64,000 nucleotides of DNA from Streptomyces tubercidicus (GCF_027497495.1 NZ_CP114205.1:8184001-8248000); one strand, 5' to 3'; shown: positions 51,578 to 59,996, counted from the stretch's first letter. Notes: a model not told the origin generated them from the sequence alone. Numbers and translations: made by a program.

Positions 51578-52698
51578 ACCGTGGTCCGCATCTGCCCCGA
51601 GCTGCCCTTCACATCGAAGTCACGGGCCAGGCCTGTGGAGTTGAGACGTGCGAGGTCGGCTTGCTCCAGCTCCATCTTGAAAGGGCCTCCAAAGGCAGTC
51701 TGGGTACGGCGGTGCTCGCTGGGAACACCCCAGTCGTAACGCTTCTGCACCTCAACGTGATACGTGACCTGGTCCCCGTGCTTCTCGCCGACCGTCCGGT
51801 ACTGAAAGTGATTGAGTCCGTAGTACCAGTCCATGCTCTTGTCCCCGTCCTTGGGGTTCGGCGCAGTCGACTGCCACTCGGTGGTGAAGGGACCGTCCGG
51901 CCGTTTGCCGACGTCGTTGGCCATGGTCTTGTCGAGGTCCCGTTGGAACTGCGGCATGTCGTTCAACATCTGCTGGGGCTCGACCTCGACCGGCTTGCCG
52001 CTGCCGTCCAGGTAGTGCTGCACCAGGCCAGCCGTGGTCTTCCAGCCCCGCGCGTTGGCCAGCGCGCCCACGTTGTTGAGCTGATTGCGGACCATGCGGT
52101 CCTTCACAGTCGGTTCGAAAACGTCGTACTTGCGATCCTCGGTCTCGAAGTTCTGCACCGTACCGAAGATCACCTTCAAGCTCAGCGCGATCCACTCGTC
52201 GTTCTCGGTCGCCGTGCTCAGAACCTGCTTGGCGCGCCCCTCAAGGGAGTTGGCAGTGCGCTTGCTCTCATCGAGGATCTCCTGCGCATCAGGGGAGCCC
52301 GGGTCGTACATCACCGAATACTGAACGCTGCCGTCGTCGTTGATGGTCATCCCGTGGCTGAAGGCCTCTTGCTGAAGCGACCTCGCCTCGTTCTGCAGCC
52401 CCTCAAAACCCTTGACGCCCCCACGGCCCTTAGTGCCGTCAGCCTCCTCGTCGAGGAACCTCCGCAAGCTCTTGACCTCGGCGTCCAGAGCATCAATGCC
52501 CGTCTGTATGCGGTCGCAGTACTCCTGCGCCTTCCGACCGCCCTCCCCTCGCCAATGATCGGCGTGCAGCTTGCGCACGACATCGTCATGGAAGCCTTCG
52601 CGGGCCTCCTTGATCTGCTTGTGGACGCGGCCCCAACGGTCGGCGAACGTCTCCAGGCCATTGACGTCCAGCTCCAGGAGCTGAGTAAAGGTGACCAC
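51574..52698 (-). CDS. WXG100/LXG-like putative secreted effector
   Basis: A 374-residue protein. Residues 1 to about 110 are helical and resemble an LXG/WXG100-type secretion module: LLELDVNGLETFADRWGRVH, EGFHDDVVRKLHADHWRGEG (W-x-G turn) and AQEYCDRIQTGIDALDAEVK. The middle is helical (EILDESKRTANSLEGRAKQV). The C-terminal third, from about residue 255, looks like a separate globular domain (WYYGLNHFQYRTVGEKHG) and is the candidate effector or toxin part; no known toxin family is recognised. The start is GTG 52698 with GGGGGA upstream, 15 bases after the stop of the WXG100-like gene. The layout suggests type VII secretion, though no Ecc genes are in the window. Confidence 0.72.
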   Translation of the reverse strand: MVTFTQLLELDVNGLETFADRWGRVHKQIKEAREGFHDDVVRKLHADHWRGEGGRKAQEYCDRIQTGIDALDAEVKSLRRFLDEEADGTKGRGGVKGFEGLQNEARSLQQEAFSHGMTINDDGSVQYSVMYDPGSPDAQEILDESKRTANSLEGRAKQVLSTATENDEWIALSLKVIFGTVQNFETEDRKYDVFEPTVKDRMVRNQLNNVGALANARGWKTTAGLVQHYLDGSGKPVEVEPQQMLNDMPQFQRDLDKTMANDVGKRPDGPFTTEWQSTAPNPKDGDKSMDWYYGLNHFQYRTVGEKHGDQVTYHVEVQKRYDWGVPSEHRRTQTAFGGPFKMELEQADLARLNSTGLARDFDVKGSSGQMRTTV

Positions 52699-52713
52699 GA
52701 TTCCCCCTGGCGC

Positions 52714-53193
52714 TCAGCGGTAGATGTTGGCGAACGAAGACTGGATCTGACTCTCGTTCTCGACGTAGGCATCCGCGCTGCGCCGGAAGCTGTCGGAGGC
52801 GTAGTCCAGCCGGCCCGTCACTTCCTTCACGAGCGCTTCCCAGCGCACCTGCATGTCATCGATGCTCTTCACGAACGACCAGCCGGAAGCTGCCCTCCCC
52901 AGGTCCTCATTGGCATCCTCAGCGACCCCCCTGGTCTTGCGTATCGTCTCGGACGACACGTCGCAGGCCTCCGCCCTGCCACGCAGGAAGGAAGGCGAGA
53001 CGCCGACATCGGGATCGGTGCCCCAAGGGGGCGGAAGGTTCGGCCCCGAGGGGGAGGGCGTGGGCTCTGGCGCCGAAGGTGGGCCGGGCGGGGAGGGCTG
53101 GGGGTCAGGGGCAGGAGTCGGGCCGGGCGTTGGGGACGGCGTCGGGCTGGAAGTCACGGAATAGGCAAGCCTCGGGTCAACAGGTTCGCTCAT
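52714..53193 (-). CDS. WXG100-like (EsxA-like) protein with Pro-rich N terminus
   Basis: A 159-residue protein. The first 60 residues are Pro/Ser-rich and disordered (SPTPSPTPGPTPAPDPQPSP). The C-terminal 100 residues form the helical hairpin of WXG100-type proteins: EACDVSSETIRKTRGVAEDA, ASGWSFVKSIDDMQVRWEAL and YASDSFRRSADAYVENESQI. The turn has ASGWSF rather than a strict W-x-G. ATG 53193 with GAGGAG 6 bases before it is well supported, and the frame upstream is non-native. It is the first gene of a three-gene operon. Such small proteins pair with LXG-type effectors for type VII export. Confidence 0.72.
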   Translation of the reverse strand: MSEPVDPRLAYSVTSSPTPSPTPGPTPAPDPQPSPPGPPSAPEPTPSPSGPNLPPPWGTDPDVGVSPSFLRGRAEACDVSSETIRKTRGVAEDANEDLGRAASGWSFVKSIDDMQVRWEALVKEVTGRLDYASDSFRRSADAYVENESQIQSSFANIYR

Positions 53194-53381
53194 GACCGTC
53201 TCCTCAGGATGCTGCCGTAGCGCCTCGCCTCGGTACCGAGCACGAGGGTTCCGCGCAAAGCGACAGGTCGGCAAAGTATTCAGTTTAGCCACCTGGGAAC
53301 CGAGCCCCGGAGCGAACAGGCCATCAAGGCCCCTCAAAGAAGGCCCGTTGCGCAATCACGCGTTGAACGAACGCGCTGCCC

Positions 53382-53894
53382 ATGCTGCTGGCCCCGTGCG
53401 TCCGCTTCGTGCCGCCCGGTTTCTTCCAGAAGCCTGGCTTCGCCACCGCCCTCATGGAACAGATCACCACCTTCCAGGGAACGCCGAACGACGTCTCCGA
53501 AGCGGTCGCCGCCCGCGTCGCCCGCTCCCGTTTCCTGTACGAGGGCGGCCACCGCTATGTCGTGCTCATGGAGGAATCCGTCCTGCGCTATCGCACCGCC
53601 AACCCCGACGCGATGAAGGGGCAGCTGCGCCACCTCCTGGCCGTGATGCCCCTCGCGTCCGTCTCCCTCGGCATCATCCCGTTCACCGCGCAGCGCACCG
53701 TGTGGCCGCTGGAGGCGTTCTACCTCCACGACGACACCCAGTCCGTGGTGGAGACGCTGACGGCGAAGATCAAGGTGACGCAGCCGCGCGAGCTCGCTGA
53801 CTATGCGAAGGCGTTCGCCGGCCTCGCGGAGATGGCCGTGTGCGGCGACGGGGCGCGCGCCCTCATCCGAGCCGCGATCGATGCCCTGGAGTGA
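53382..53894 (+). CDS. Truncated DUF5753 regulator (HTH missing)
   Basis: A 170-residue reading that corresponds to the C-terminal DUF5753 domain of XRE-type Streptomyces regulators: KPGFATALMEQITTFQGTPN, VAARVARSRFLYEGGHRYVV, LMEESVLRYRTANPD, LLAVMPLASVSLGIIPFTAQ and LADYAKAFAGLAEMAVCGDG. Full-length members are about 280 residues with an N-terminal HTH; here the HTH and the linker are gone, and the first 12 residues are unlike the family. No ribosome binding site is visible before ATG 53382. It is probably a truncated, non-DNA-binding remnant. These regulators usually pair with DUF397-type small proteins, which are absent here. Confidence 0.65.
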   Translation: MLLAPCVRFVPPGFFQKPGFATALMEQITTFQGTPNDVSEAVAARVARSRFLYEGGHRYVVLMEESVLRYRTANPDAMKGQLRHLLAVMPLASVSLGIIPFTAQRTVWPLEAFYLHDDTQSVVETLTAKIKVTQPRELADYAKAFAGLAEMAVCGDGARALIRAAIDALE

Positions 53895-53919
53895 ACGTCC
53901 GCAATTCTCCGCAATTTTG

Positions 53920-53949
53920 TTGAGGAAGGTCCGGCCACCTCCGTAGCGT
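53920..53949 (+). promoter_or_regulatory. Candidate promoter of the DUF6415-like gene
   Basis: TTGAGG (53920-53925) and TAGCGT (53944-53949) with an 18-base spacer lie 40 bases before ATG 53989, downstream of a less GC-rich patch (GCAATTCTCCGCAATTTTG). The arrangement is typical of this class of small Streptomyces genes. Confidence 0.5.
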
Positions 53950-53988
53950 CGAACGTCACCGACGCACCCAGCAACGGAGGCGGTGCCC

Positions 53989-54313
53989 ATGAGCGCACCC
54001 ACACCCGCCCGACCCGCACCTCGAACCGCGCGACTACGAGCAGATCGTCCTCCGGCTGACGGGCCACGCCCGCGCGGTGGCCTCCGATGTCCGGCGCCAC
54101 GCCGCCGCCCTGCCGAAGAACGACGGCCGCGGCGCCCTCGCCGAAATCGTCCTGTGCGAAGCCGCCGGACGCCTGTCCGTACCACTGGATGGCACCGTCC
54201 CCTGCGCCCAGAACCGCGCCCGGCTCGTGCGGGCCCTCTACACGCGGCTGCACCGCCTCACAGAAGTTGCGCCGGCCGCGCCGTATCCGGGAGGCCATCA
54301 CACGGTCCCGTGA
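53989..54313 (+). pseudogene. DUF6415-like small protein with a frameshift near its start
   Basis: A strong ribosome binding site (GGAGG, 8 bases before) leads into ATG 53989 and MSAPTP. The frame then turns into Arg-rich nonsense, while a frame one base later reads PDPHLEPRDYEQIVLRLTGH, VASDVRRHAAALPKNDGRGA and QNRARLVRALYTRLHRL to a stop at 54311-54313. An extra base near 54007 explains both. The second part looks like the DUF6415 family of small Streptomyces proteins. If no error is involved, only a 78-residue piece from GTG 54077 could be made. The function of the family is unknown. Confidence 0.5.
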
Positions 54314-54667
54314 CCGCAGGCACGAAATCAGCGCCCGCCGTGGGGTATCCCGCAGCGGGCGCTTTGAGCTGCCGCCCCAGCCTCAGACGGCGGCAGGCTC
54401 CAGCATTTCGAGGGCGTCAGCGACCTTCCTGGTTGCTGCCAGCTCCGTCGGGAGCCGGTCCAGGGCGCTGAGGTCGTCGCAGAGCTTGGGGCGTTCGCTA
54501 CGAACGCGGCAGCCAGCCAGCAGAGTGGGGAGAAGCTCTGCCGCCGGGTTACTCGTTGGACAGGCATGACGATGTACGACACAGCTCCCCGGCCTGCCCC
54601 GAAAGCAGACGGAGACATCCCGACGCCACTGCTTTGCCTGAAGGAAGACGGTCACGATTAGCCGTTT
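54314..54667. other. Gap between the DUF6415-like gene and the nSTAND gene
   Basis: About 350 bases. Besides the hairpin at 54330-54363 it holds a minus-strand open frame ending at 54383 whose last 50 residues look protein-like (LLPTLLAGCRVRSERPKLCD). No start signal or family is recognised; it may be a gene tail left by a deletion. Confidence 0.35.
54330..54363 (+). terminator. Hairpin terminator
   Basis: A 9-bp stem (AGCGCCCGC / GCGGGCGCT) with a 16-base loop followed by TT, 16 bases after the DUF6415-like stop. It may serve the plus-strand genes, and by symmetry the other direction. Confidence 0.6.
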
Positions 54668-57600
54668 TCAGCAGGTGGTGCGGTAGGGGAGGTCGGGCAG
54701 GTAGGAGTGCCACTCGTCTGGCGTCAGGCCGCTGCCGGCACGTCGGCAGAGGGTGCGTACGGCGGTCTGCGGAGCTGTGCTGTAGGTCTGGAGGGGTGTG
54801 TGTTCTCCTGCGACGCGCAGGGCTTTGCCGTCAGGGGTGAAGGCGAGGGCGAGGACCGGGTCACCGGGGGCGGTGGGGAGGGCGTCGCCGAGGGGATGGT
54901 TGGAGGTGGTGTCCCACAGTCGCACCGTGCCCTTGTCTCCGGCGGTCGCCAGAGTGTCTCCGTCTGGAGAGAAGGCGAGGGCGTTAATCCCTTGAGGGCT
55001 GCTTCCAGACGTTGCTCCGTCGGTGGCGGGTAGCTCGCCCAGGCGCTGGCGGGCTTTTCCGTCCCAGAGGGTGACACGGCCCTTCTCGTCACCGGCGGCC
55101 AGGAGGCGGCCGTCGCGGCCGAAGGCGACTGCTGTGGTGCCTTCGCCGGTGAGGCGCTGACGGACGATCCGGTGTGTACGCAGGTCGAGCAGTCGGCCGA
55201 CCCCTTTCTCATCGCCTGATAGGACGACGAGCGAATGCCCGTCGGGATGCGCAGCTATGAGGGCACCGCTGATATTCCTCAGGGTTCGGATGGTGTGTCG
55301 GCGTGTGTCCCAGATTCTGAAGTTGTCCTTACCCAGCTCGGCAGTCAGGAGCAACTTGCCATTTGCAGAGAAAAGGGCATGGCCATCAGTTACTTGCAGG
55401 GCGCTGGGTACCTGTACTCGATCCTGCGTTCGCAGATCCCACACGTGCAGATACTCCCCTGAGGTGCTGGCGGCCAGGTAGGCCAGGCGGTTCCCGTCGG
55501 GCCGGAAGGCCAGCGCCGAATCCCAGCGGCTGCAGGCGTCCGGCATCAGTCCGTTCGTCGGCCGGCAAGGCACATCGGGAAGCTCTGCCGACAGCGTGCC
55601 GCTACCGGCGTTCAGCAGCTGAAACCGCGTCCTGTTCCGCTCAACGAGAGAAATCGCAAGCTTCCGCCCGTCATGGCTGAACTGCGCAGCGTCAGCGGGA
55701 GTAGCGCGCCATGCCGTGCTGGGTGGGTAGGAGATGCTGCGGACTGCACCTCCGCCCATATACCGGAGCACGTGGGCTTCGGTGTCGATCTGTAGCTCTG
55801 ATACCTCCTCGTTGGGGATCGGGTAGCGCAGGACAGGGACGTCGGGCCGGCTGATGCGCCATAGCAGAATTTCGTCGGCATCTTGCCCCGCCAGGAGTTT
55901 GCCGTCCTTACTCAGGCGTACCTGAGTAAGGCCAGAGTGCTTGACCCGCCACCGTAAGCGGCCCGAGCCCAGGTCCCGCACGTCAGCTCCGTGGCCCTCA
56001 TCGATCCTCAGCAGACCCCGCCCGTCTGGAGTGAACTCCACGGAATCCCAACCGCAACGGACCTTCTGAGCGGGCGACAGGGGCAACGTCACCGCGCGGT
56101 TTCCCACGATCTTCCAGACCGCGGGTGGGCGCCCGTAGGGGCAGGCCGCTAAGTACCGGCCGTTCGATGTGACCTCCCCCGGGTCACTAGTCCTGACGTC
56201 GGGAAGAGCCTGCCGGAACAAGAGGTGCCGATGCCGCCAGTCCCACAGCTGAACATCGACGTCCCCGGCCCACACCAATGTTCGACCGTTGCTACCGAAC
56301 TCTGTTCGCCCGTTGCTACCGAACTCCTCCCCAGGCGGTGAAGGGAAGTCCCGAGTTTCCGTCTTGCTGCCAGCGGCGCTGTACACACGCGTGTGCGCAC
56401 CAGTGATCAGTGCGGCTCGTCCGTCACGCGTAATGTCCCGCAAGAAGCCTCCCGCCAACTTAGCTTTCGAGGCTTTTAGGGGAGCCAACTCCTGGTGCGT
56501 GCGCACGTCAAAGCGGCGAATTCGGTCCTTGGCGAGGTAGACCAGTGTGCGTCCGTCGCCACTGAGATGCACATTGAGAGGGTCAACGTCGTCGGGGAGT
56601 GGCATGGCGTCCTGTTCTCGCTGGGAGAGGGCCGCCGCTAGGAGTGCGCTGTGGGTTTCGGGGGTGTGGGAGAGTTGCCAGGCGGCGAGGCTCAGGCGCA
56701 TGGCACGTACCGGGTCGGTGGTGCGGAGGCTGGCGGCGACGGTGGCGATGCGGCGGGCTTCGGCCTGGGTGTGCTGCTGGTCGCTGTTCTGTTTCTGCTG
56801 CCAGGCGATGGTGCCCACCACCAGGGCCAGTGCGCATAGTGAGGCGAGGGCGGCGACGGCTCGGCGTGACCGGCGTGCCGCGCGGGCTGCGTGTGCGCGT
56901 TCTGTTTCGCGGGCGGCGAGTGCCGCGTTGAGGAAGGCGGTTTCAAGGGGGTTCAGTGTGTTGTGCTCTGGGCTTGTGAAGGTTTCTTGGGCGCGGGTGA
57001 GTCGGGTTCCGCGGTAGAGGGCGCTGGGGTCGCGGTCGAGTTTGTGCCATAGGAGAGTGTCGTGGGTGAGTTGTCGGTGCACGCGTAGGCGTTCGCGGTC
57101 TTGTTCGATCCATTGGCGGAGTCTGGGCCAGGCGGTGATGAGGGCTTCGTGGGTGAGGTCGATGGTGTCGTTGTCGAGGGTGATCAGTCGGGCGGAGGTC
57201 AGGTGTTCCAGTACTGCTGTGGTGTCGGCGGGGTTGTTGGTGTTGAGTTCGTTGCGGTTGATGGGGTGGCGGGTGTCTTGGGTGCCGTCGCCTGGGGTGA
57301 TGAGGCGGAGTAGGGTGCGGCGGGCGAGGGTGGCTTGGGTGGGGGGTAGTTGGGTGTAGGTGTCTTCGGCGGTGCGGGCGATGGCGCCGTGCAGGCCGCC
57401 GGTTGCTTCGTAGATCTGGGTGGTCAGGGTGCGTCCTTGCCGGTGGCGCCAGGTTTCCATCAGGGCGTGGGACATGAGGGGGAGGCTGCCGGGTTCGCCG
57501 TTGATCTCTTCGATGATGCGGGCGGTCAGGTCCCGCTCGACGATCAGTCCGCGGGCTGCGGCCGGTCGGACGATGGCTGCCCTGAGCTGGTGGGTGTCCA

Positions 57601-58405
57601 TGGGGCCGACCAGCAGTGTGGCGTCTTGTAGAGCAGCGGCGAGGGCTGTGTGGTCGGCGCAGCGGCCGAAGAAGTCGGCCCGCACGGCAAGGACCACGCG
57701 CAGTCGGCTGGCCTCGTGCCGTGCGGCCAGCAGATGATCGAGGAAAGCGCTGCGTTCCGCGTCGTCGGTGCAGAGGGTGAAGAGTTCTTCGAACTGGTCC
57801 ACCAGTAGCCAGGTCTCTCCGGGTCCGGGAGCCGGCTGCAGGCGTTCGCCGTGCGTCATGGGGTGTAGGCCCGGGGTGAGGATCCGTACGGCGGCCGGTG
57901 TCTGGCCGTCGGCCTCGTCCGGGGCGCGCAGGCGGGGGATGAGTCCGGCCCGGAGCAGTGAGGACTTGCCGCTGCCCGAGGCGCCTACCAGTGCGCTGAC
58001 ACGGTGCCGACGGACTGCCTTGGCCAGCTGCGCCGTCAACTCGTCGCGGCCGAAGAACAGTTCCGCGTCGCCCGGTTCGAAGCGGGCCAGTCCGCGGTAG
58101 GGCGGATCTGCGTCGTCGTTTTGGGGTCGTGGCTGGCGGGTGAGGTCGGCGTCGGTCTGTTCCCAGCGGTGCTGCCACTCCTCGGTATCCCCGTGGCAGG
58201 CGCGCACATAGGCCAGCAGTACCGGCAGGGTCGGCAGGCGTTCGCCCGCGGCGGCTTGCGACAGTGTCGCCGCTGAGTAGCCGACGCGCCGTGCCATGGC
58301 CCGGTAGGCCGGCGTCCCCGCCTCCACTCGCAGCTTGCGTAACTCGTAGGCGAAGCGCGGGACCGGACCGTCCTGCGGATCGATCGGATTCTCCGGACGC
58401 CCCAC
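54668..58405 (-). CDS. HTH-nSTAND1 NTPase-WD40 repeat protein
   Basis: A 1245-residue protein. Residues 15-75 are an XRE-type HTH (LRVEAGTPAYRAMARRVGYS, AATLSQAAAGERLPTL). Residues about 105-500 are an nSTAND1 NTPase: YRGLARFEPGDAELFFGRDE, Walker A GASGSGKSSLL (141-151), Walker B TWLLVDQFEELFTLC, RADFFGRC and LPLMSHALMETWRHR. A membrane span follows (AVAALASLCALALVVGTIAW, about 535-555). The rest is a WD40-type propeller with repeats such as GRTLVWAGDVDVQLWDW and GDTLATAGDKGTVRLWDT. STAND proteins are signal-dependent switches used in regulation, cell death and phage defence. The start is GTG 58405 with GGGGGGAG upstream. It is divergent from a small LuxR gene across a hairpin-bearing gap. 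Confidence 0.9.
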   Translation of the reverse strand: MGRPENPIDPQDGPVPRFAYELRKLRVEAGTPAYRAMARRVGYSAATLSQAAAGERLPTLPVLLAYVRACHGDTEEWQHRWEQTDADLTRQPRPQNDDADPPYRGLARFEPGDAELFFGRDELTAQLAKAVRRHRVSALVGASGSGKSSLLRAGLIPRLRAPDEADGQTPAAVRILTPGLHPMTHGERLQPAPGPGETWLLVDQFEELFTLCTDDAERSAFLDHLLAARHEASRLRVVLAVRADFFGRCADHTALAAALQDATLLVGPMDTHQLRAAIVRPAAARGLIVERDLTARIIEEINGEPGSLPLMSHALMETWRHRQGRTLTTQIYEATGGLHGAIARTAEDTYTQLPPTQATLARRTLLRLITPGDGTQDTRHPINRNELNTNNPADTTAVLEHLTSARLITLDNDTIDLTHEALITAWPRLRQWIEQDRERLRVHRQLTHDTLLWHKLDRDPSALYRGTRLTRAQETFTSPEHNTLNPLETAFLNAALAARETERAHAARAARRSRRAVAALASLCALALVVGTIAWQQKQNSDQQHTQAEARRIATVAASLRTTDPVRAMRLSLAAWQLSHTPETHSALLAAALSQREQDAMPLPDDVDPLNVHLSGDGRTLVYLAKDRIRRFDVRTHQELAPLKASKAKLAGGFLRDITRDGRAALITGAHTRVYSAAGSKTETRDFPSPPGEEFGSNGRTEFGSNGRTLVWAGDVDVQLWDWRHRHLLFRQALPDVRTSDPGEVTSNGRYLAACPYGRPPAVWKIVGNRAVTLPLSPAQKVRCGWDSVEFTPDGRGLLRIDEGHGADVRDLGSGRLRWRVKHSGLTQVRLSKDGKLLAGQDADEILLWRISRPDVPVLRYPIPNEEVSELQIDTEAHVLRYMGGGAVRSISYPPSTAWRATPADAAQFSHDGRKLAISLVERNRTRFQLLNAGSGTLSAELPDVPCRPTNGLMPDACSRWDSALAFRPDGNRLAYLAASTSGEYLHVWDLRTQDRVQVPSALQVTDGHALFSANGKLLLTAELGKDNFRIWDTRRHTIRTLRNISGALIAAHPDGHSLVVLSGDEKGVGRLLDLRTHRIVRQRLTGEGTTAVAFGRDGRLLAAGDEKGRVTLWDGKARQRLGELPATDGATSGSSPQGINALAFSPDGDTLATAGDKGTVRLWDTTSNHPLGDALPTAPGDPVLALAFTPDGKALRVAGEHTPLQTYSTAPQTAVRTLCRRAGSGLTPDEWHSYLPDLPYRTTC

Positions 58406-58570
58406 TCGCCGCTCCCCCCGAATCCCTGCAAGCGTCCCTCCAGCCTATGGGCCAGGCCACCACGTCCACAACGGCATCCCGGACGCGGCGGGGCACCGGG
58501 CGAATTGATTAGCTGCAGTTCAGAGGGGCTGCCAAACAACTCTGCGGCGGGTGGACTTGCTGTTGTCGGC

Positions 58571-58603
58571 CGGTTGACCCACCCCGGGGGAGTGGGTCAA
58601 CCG
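58571..58603. promoter_or_regulatory. 12-bp inverted repeat in the nSTAND/LuxR divergent gap
   Basis: CGGTTGACCCAC / GTGGGTCAACCG is a perfect 12-bp inverted repeat around 9 bases (CCCGGGGGA), 95 bases before the LuxR start codon and 165 bases before the nSTAND start, in a gap of 293 bases without other genes. TTGACC inside it could be a -35 box, so protein bound here could control one or both genes. It could also form an RNA hairpin. Confidence 0.55.
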
Positions 58604-58698
58604 ACCTGCTCGCACATCCTGCCGCCACGCCGGTGTGGCACACCGAGCCCGCCGGGCGAGCCCAGCGGCAGGCAACAGGACCATCCAAGGGGGAAGCC

Positions 58699-59046
58699 AT
58701 GCCAAGCCGTGCCTCTGCACAGAAAGCGGAAGCCGTACGAGCTTTGTCCGGGAATCACACGGGCATCGACGATGCACCCGTACAGGGTGTCGAGGGCCCG
58801 GCGCGCCCCCTCGCGCCAGGAGACCCCGGCGGCATCTCGCACCTGACGCCCCGTGAGCGCCAAGTCCTCATTCTCATCGGGCAAGCCGCACCGAATCGGG
58901 CAATCAGTCGGCAGCTGGTCATCACTGAACGTACCGTCAAGGCGCATCTCGCCAACCTCATGGTGAAGGTCGGGGTCTCCACCCGCGTCGAAGCCGCGAT
59001 CTTCGCCTATGTTCACCATCACGCCATCCGCCGACCGGCCGCCTGA
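58699..59046 (+). CDS. Small LuxR-type HTH regulator
   Basis: A 115-residue protein made of a short variable arm and a GerE/LuxR HTH: HLTPRERQVLILIGQAAPNR, AISRQLVITERTVKAHLANL and MVKVGVSTRVEAAIFAYVHH. There is no receiver or other sensor domain, so it is not phosphorylated in the usual way. The start at ATG 58699 is backed by AAGGGGGAA just upstream. It is divergent from the large HTH-nSTAND-WD40 gene and followed by a hairpin terminator. A role in controlling its neighbour is plausible but unproven. Confidence 0.85.
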   Translation: MPSRASAQKAEAVRALSGNHTGIDDAPVQGVEGPARPLAPGDPGGISHLTPRERQVLILIGQAAPNRAISRQLVITERTVKAHLANLMVKVGVSTRVEAAIFAYVHHHAIRRPAA

Positions 59047-59382
59047 CGCAGAGCGGCCAGTAGTGATCGAGCCGGCGCCCCTCCCTTTTTCCGGGAAGGG
59101 GCGCTTGTGGCGCCGCCGAGGCCGGCACCTGGTGCGCGACGTAGGAAGAGGCCGCCGCTCGTGCCGGAGTCTTCCTGCGGGAGCGTGCCGCCGCCCACCC
59201 GTAGTGCCGTAGTGCTCCAGTGCGGTTTGGCCCGGCTCGTTACCGGGCCCGGGAAGGGAAACAGGCGCTCGACTTGTTCTTGTCTTCGGGCTCAGGTCGA
59301 GCGCCGGCAGGCTCAGGACGCCTGAGTGGCCGATAAGGGTTTGCTGCGTTGCTCCGCGGTCGGAAGACTTCCGCTCGTGCCC
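59047..59382. other. Gap between the LuxR and phosphoribosyltransferase-like genes
   Basis: About 335 bases with two hairpins (59076-59105, and GGCCCGG / CCGGGCC at 59229-59249) and no supported gene. The promoter of the next gene should lie after the second hairpin. Confidence 0.5.
59076..59105 (+). terminator. Hairpin terminator after the LuxR gene
   Basis: Stem GCGCCCCT / AGGGGCGC with further CCC/GGG pairing around TTTTTCC in the loop, 29 bases after the stop. The loop T-run and GC-rich stem fit an intrinsic terminator. Confidence 0.6.
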
Positions 59383-59889
59383 ATGACTGCACGGGACCTG
59401 GCGCTGGAACGCTTCCGATGGATCGGTGGTCACGCGGATGTGTGGGCGGTCTTTCGGGATGCCAAAGCACTGGCCGTGATCGTCGCCGGTCTCGTTGAAC
59501 CGTTCCGGGACGAGCGGATCACAGCGGTCTGTGGGATTGAGTCGCGGGGGTTCCTGCTGGGTGGTGCCGCGGCCGTTGAGTTCGGCGTCGGGTTTGTTCC
59601 TGTCCGGAAGGGCGAGGGCGTCTTCCCGGGAGACAAGGTCGCCCGTCAGTCGTCTCCCGATTGCCGGTGCCTTCGTCACACGCTGCGGCTCCAGCGTTCC
59701 TCGCTGGGGTCGGGAGACCGCGTGTTGTTGGTGGACGACTGGGTGGAGACCGGAAGCCAGGCGGCAGCTGTCCGGAGCATGGTCGAGGAGTGTGGGTCCA
59801 CCTGGATGGGTTGCGGCGTCATCGTGGATCAGCTCACCGATGCGCCGAAGAGCGCTCTCGGCGCCGTTCGGGGCCTGCTGACCGCGTAA
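59383..59889 (+). CDS. Adenine phosphoribosyltransferase-like protein
   Basis: A 168-residue type I phosphoribosyltransferase-fold protein. The PRPP-binding loop is VLLVDDWVETGSQAAAV, matching the VLxVDDxxxTGxT pattern with Glu in place of the usual small or acidic residue before Thr. The upstream ESRGFLLGGAAAVEFGVGFV followed by PVRK matches APRT enzymes (ESRGFxFGxxxAxxLGxxFVPxRK). Such proteins transfer ribose-5-phosphate to a base; APRT-like paralogues outside the salvage operon also exist. The start is uncertain: ATG 59383 is chosen over GTG 59326. It is alone, after a terminator hairpin and before a decayed transposase. The substrate is unproven. Confidence 0.78.
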   Translation: MTARDLALERFRWIGGHADVWAVFRDAKALAVIVAGLVEPFRDERITAVCGIESRGFLLGGAAAVEFGVGFVPVRKGEGVFPGDKVARQSSPDCRCLRHTLRLQRSSLGSGDRVLLVDDWVETGSQAAAVRSMVEECGSTWMGCGVIVDQLTDAPKSALGAVRGLLTA

Positions 59890-59957
59890 GATCTCCCACC
59901 GTGCGAATCCTGAGGTCAGCCTCTCGGCTTCGAACCGGCCTCGAACTTGAGGCACTT

Positions 59958-59996
59958 TTCGCAGTTCGCAGTTCGCAGTTCGCAGTTCGCAGTTCG
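59958..59996. repeat. 7-bp tandem repeat, five copies
   Basis: TTCGCAG repeated five times without mismatch (59958-59992) plus a partial TTCG. It lies in the intergenic space after the phosphoribosyltransferase-like gene and is open to copy-number change by slippage. Confidence 0.9.

Noticed and set aside
56943..58496. Minus-strand frame of 517 residues overlapping the nSTAND gene in another frame
   Set aside because: Extremely Arg/Pro/His-rich; the 1245-residue frame has HTH, Walker and WD40 motifs.
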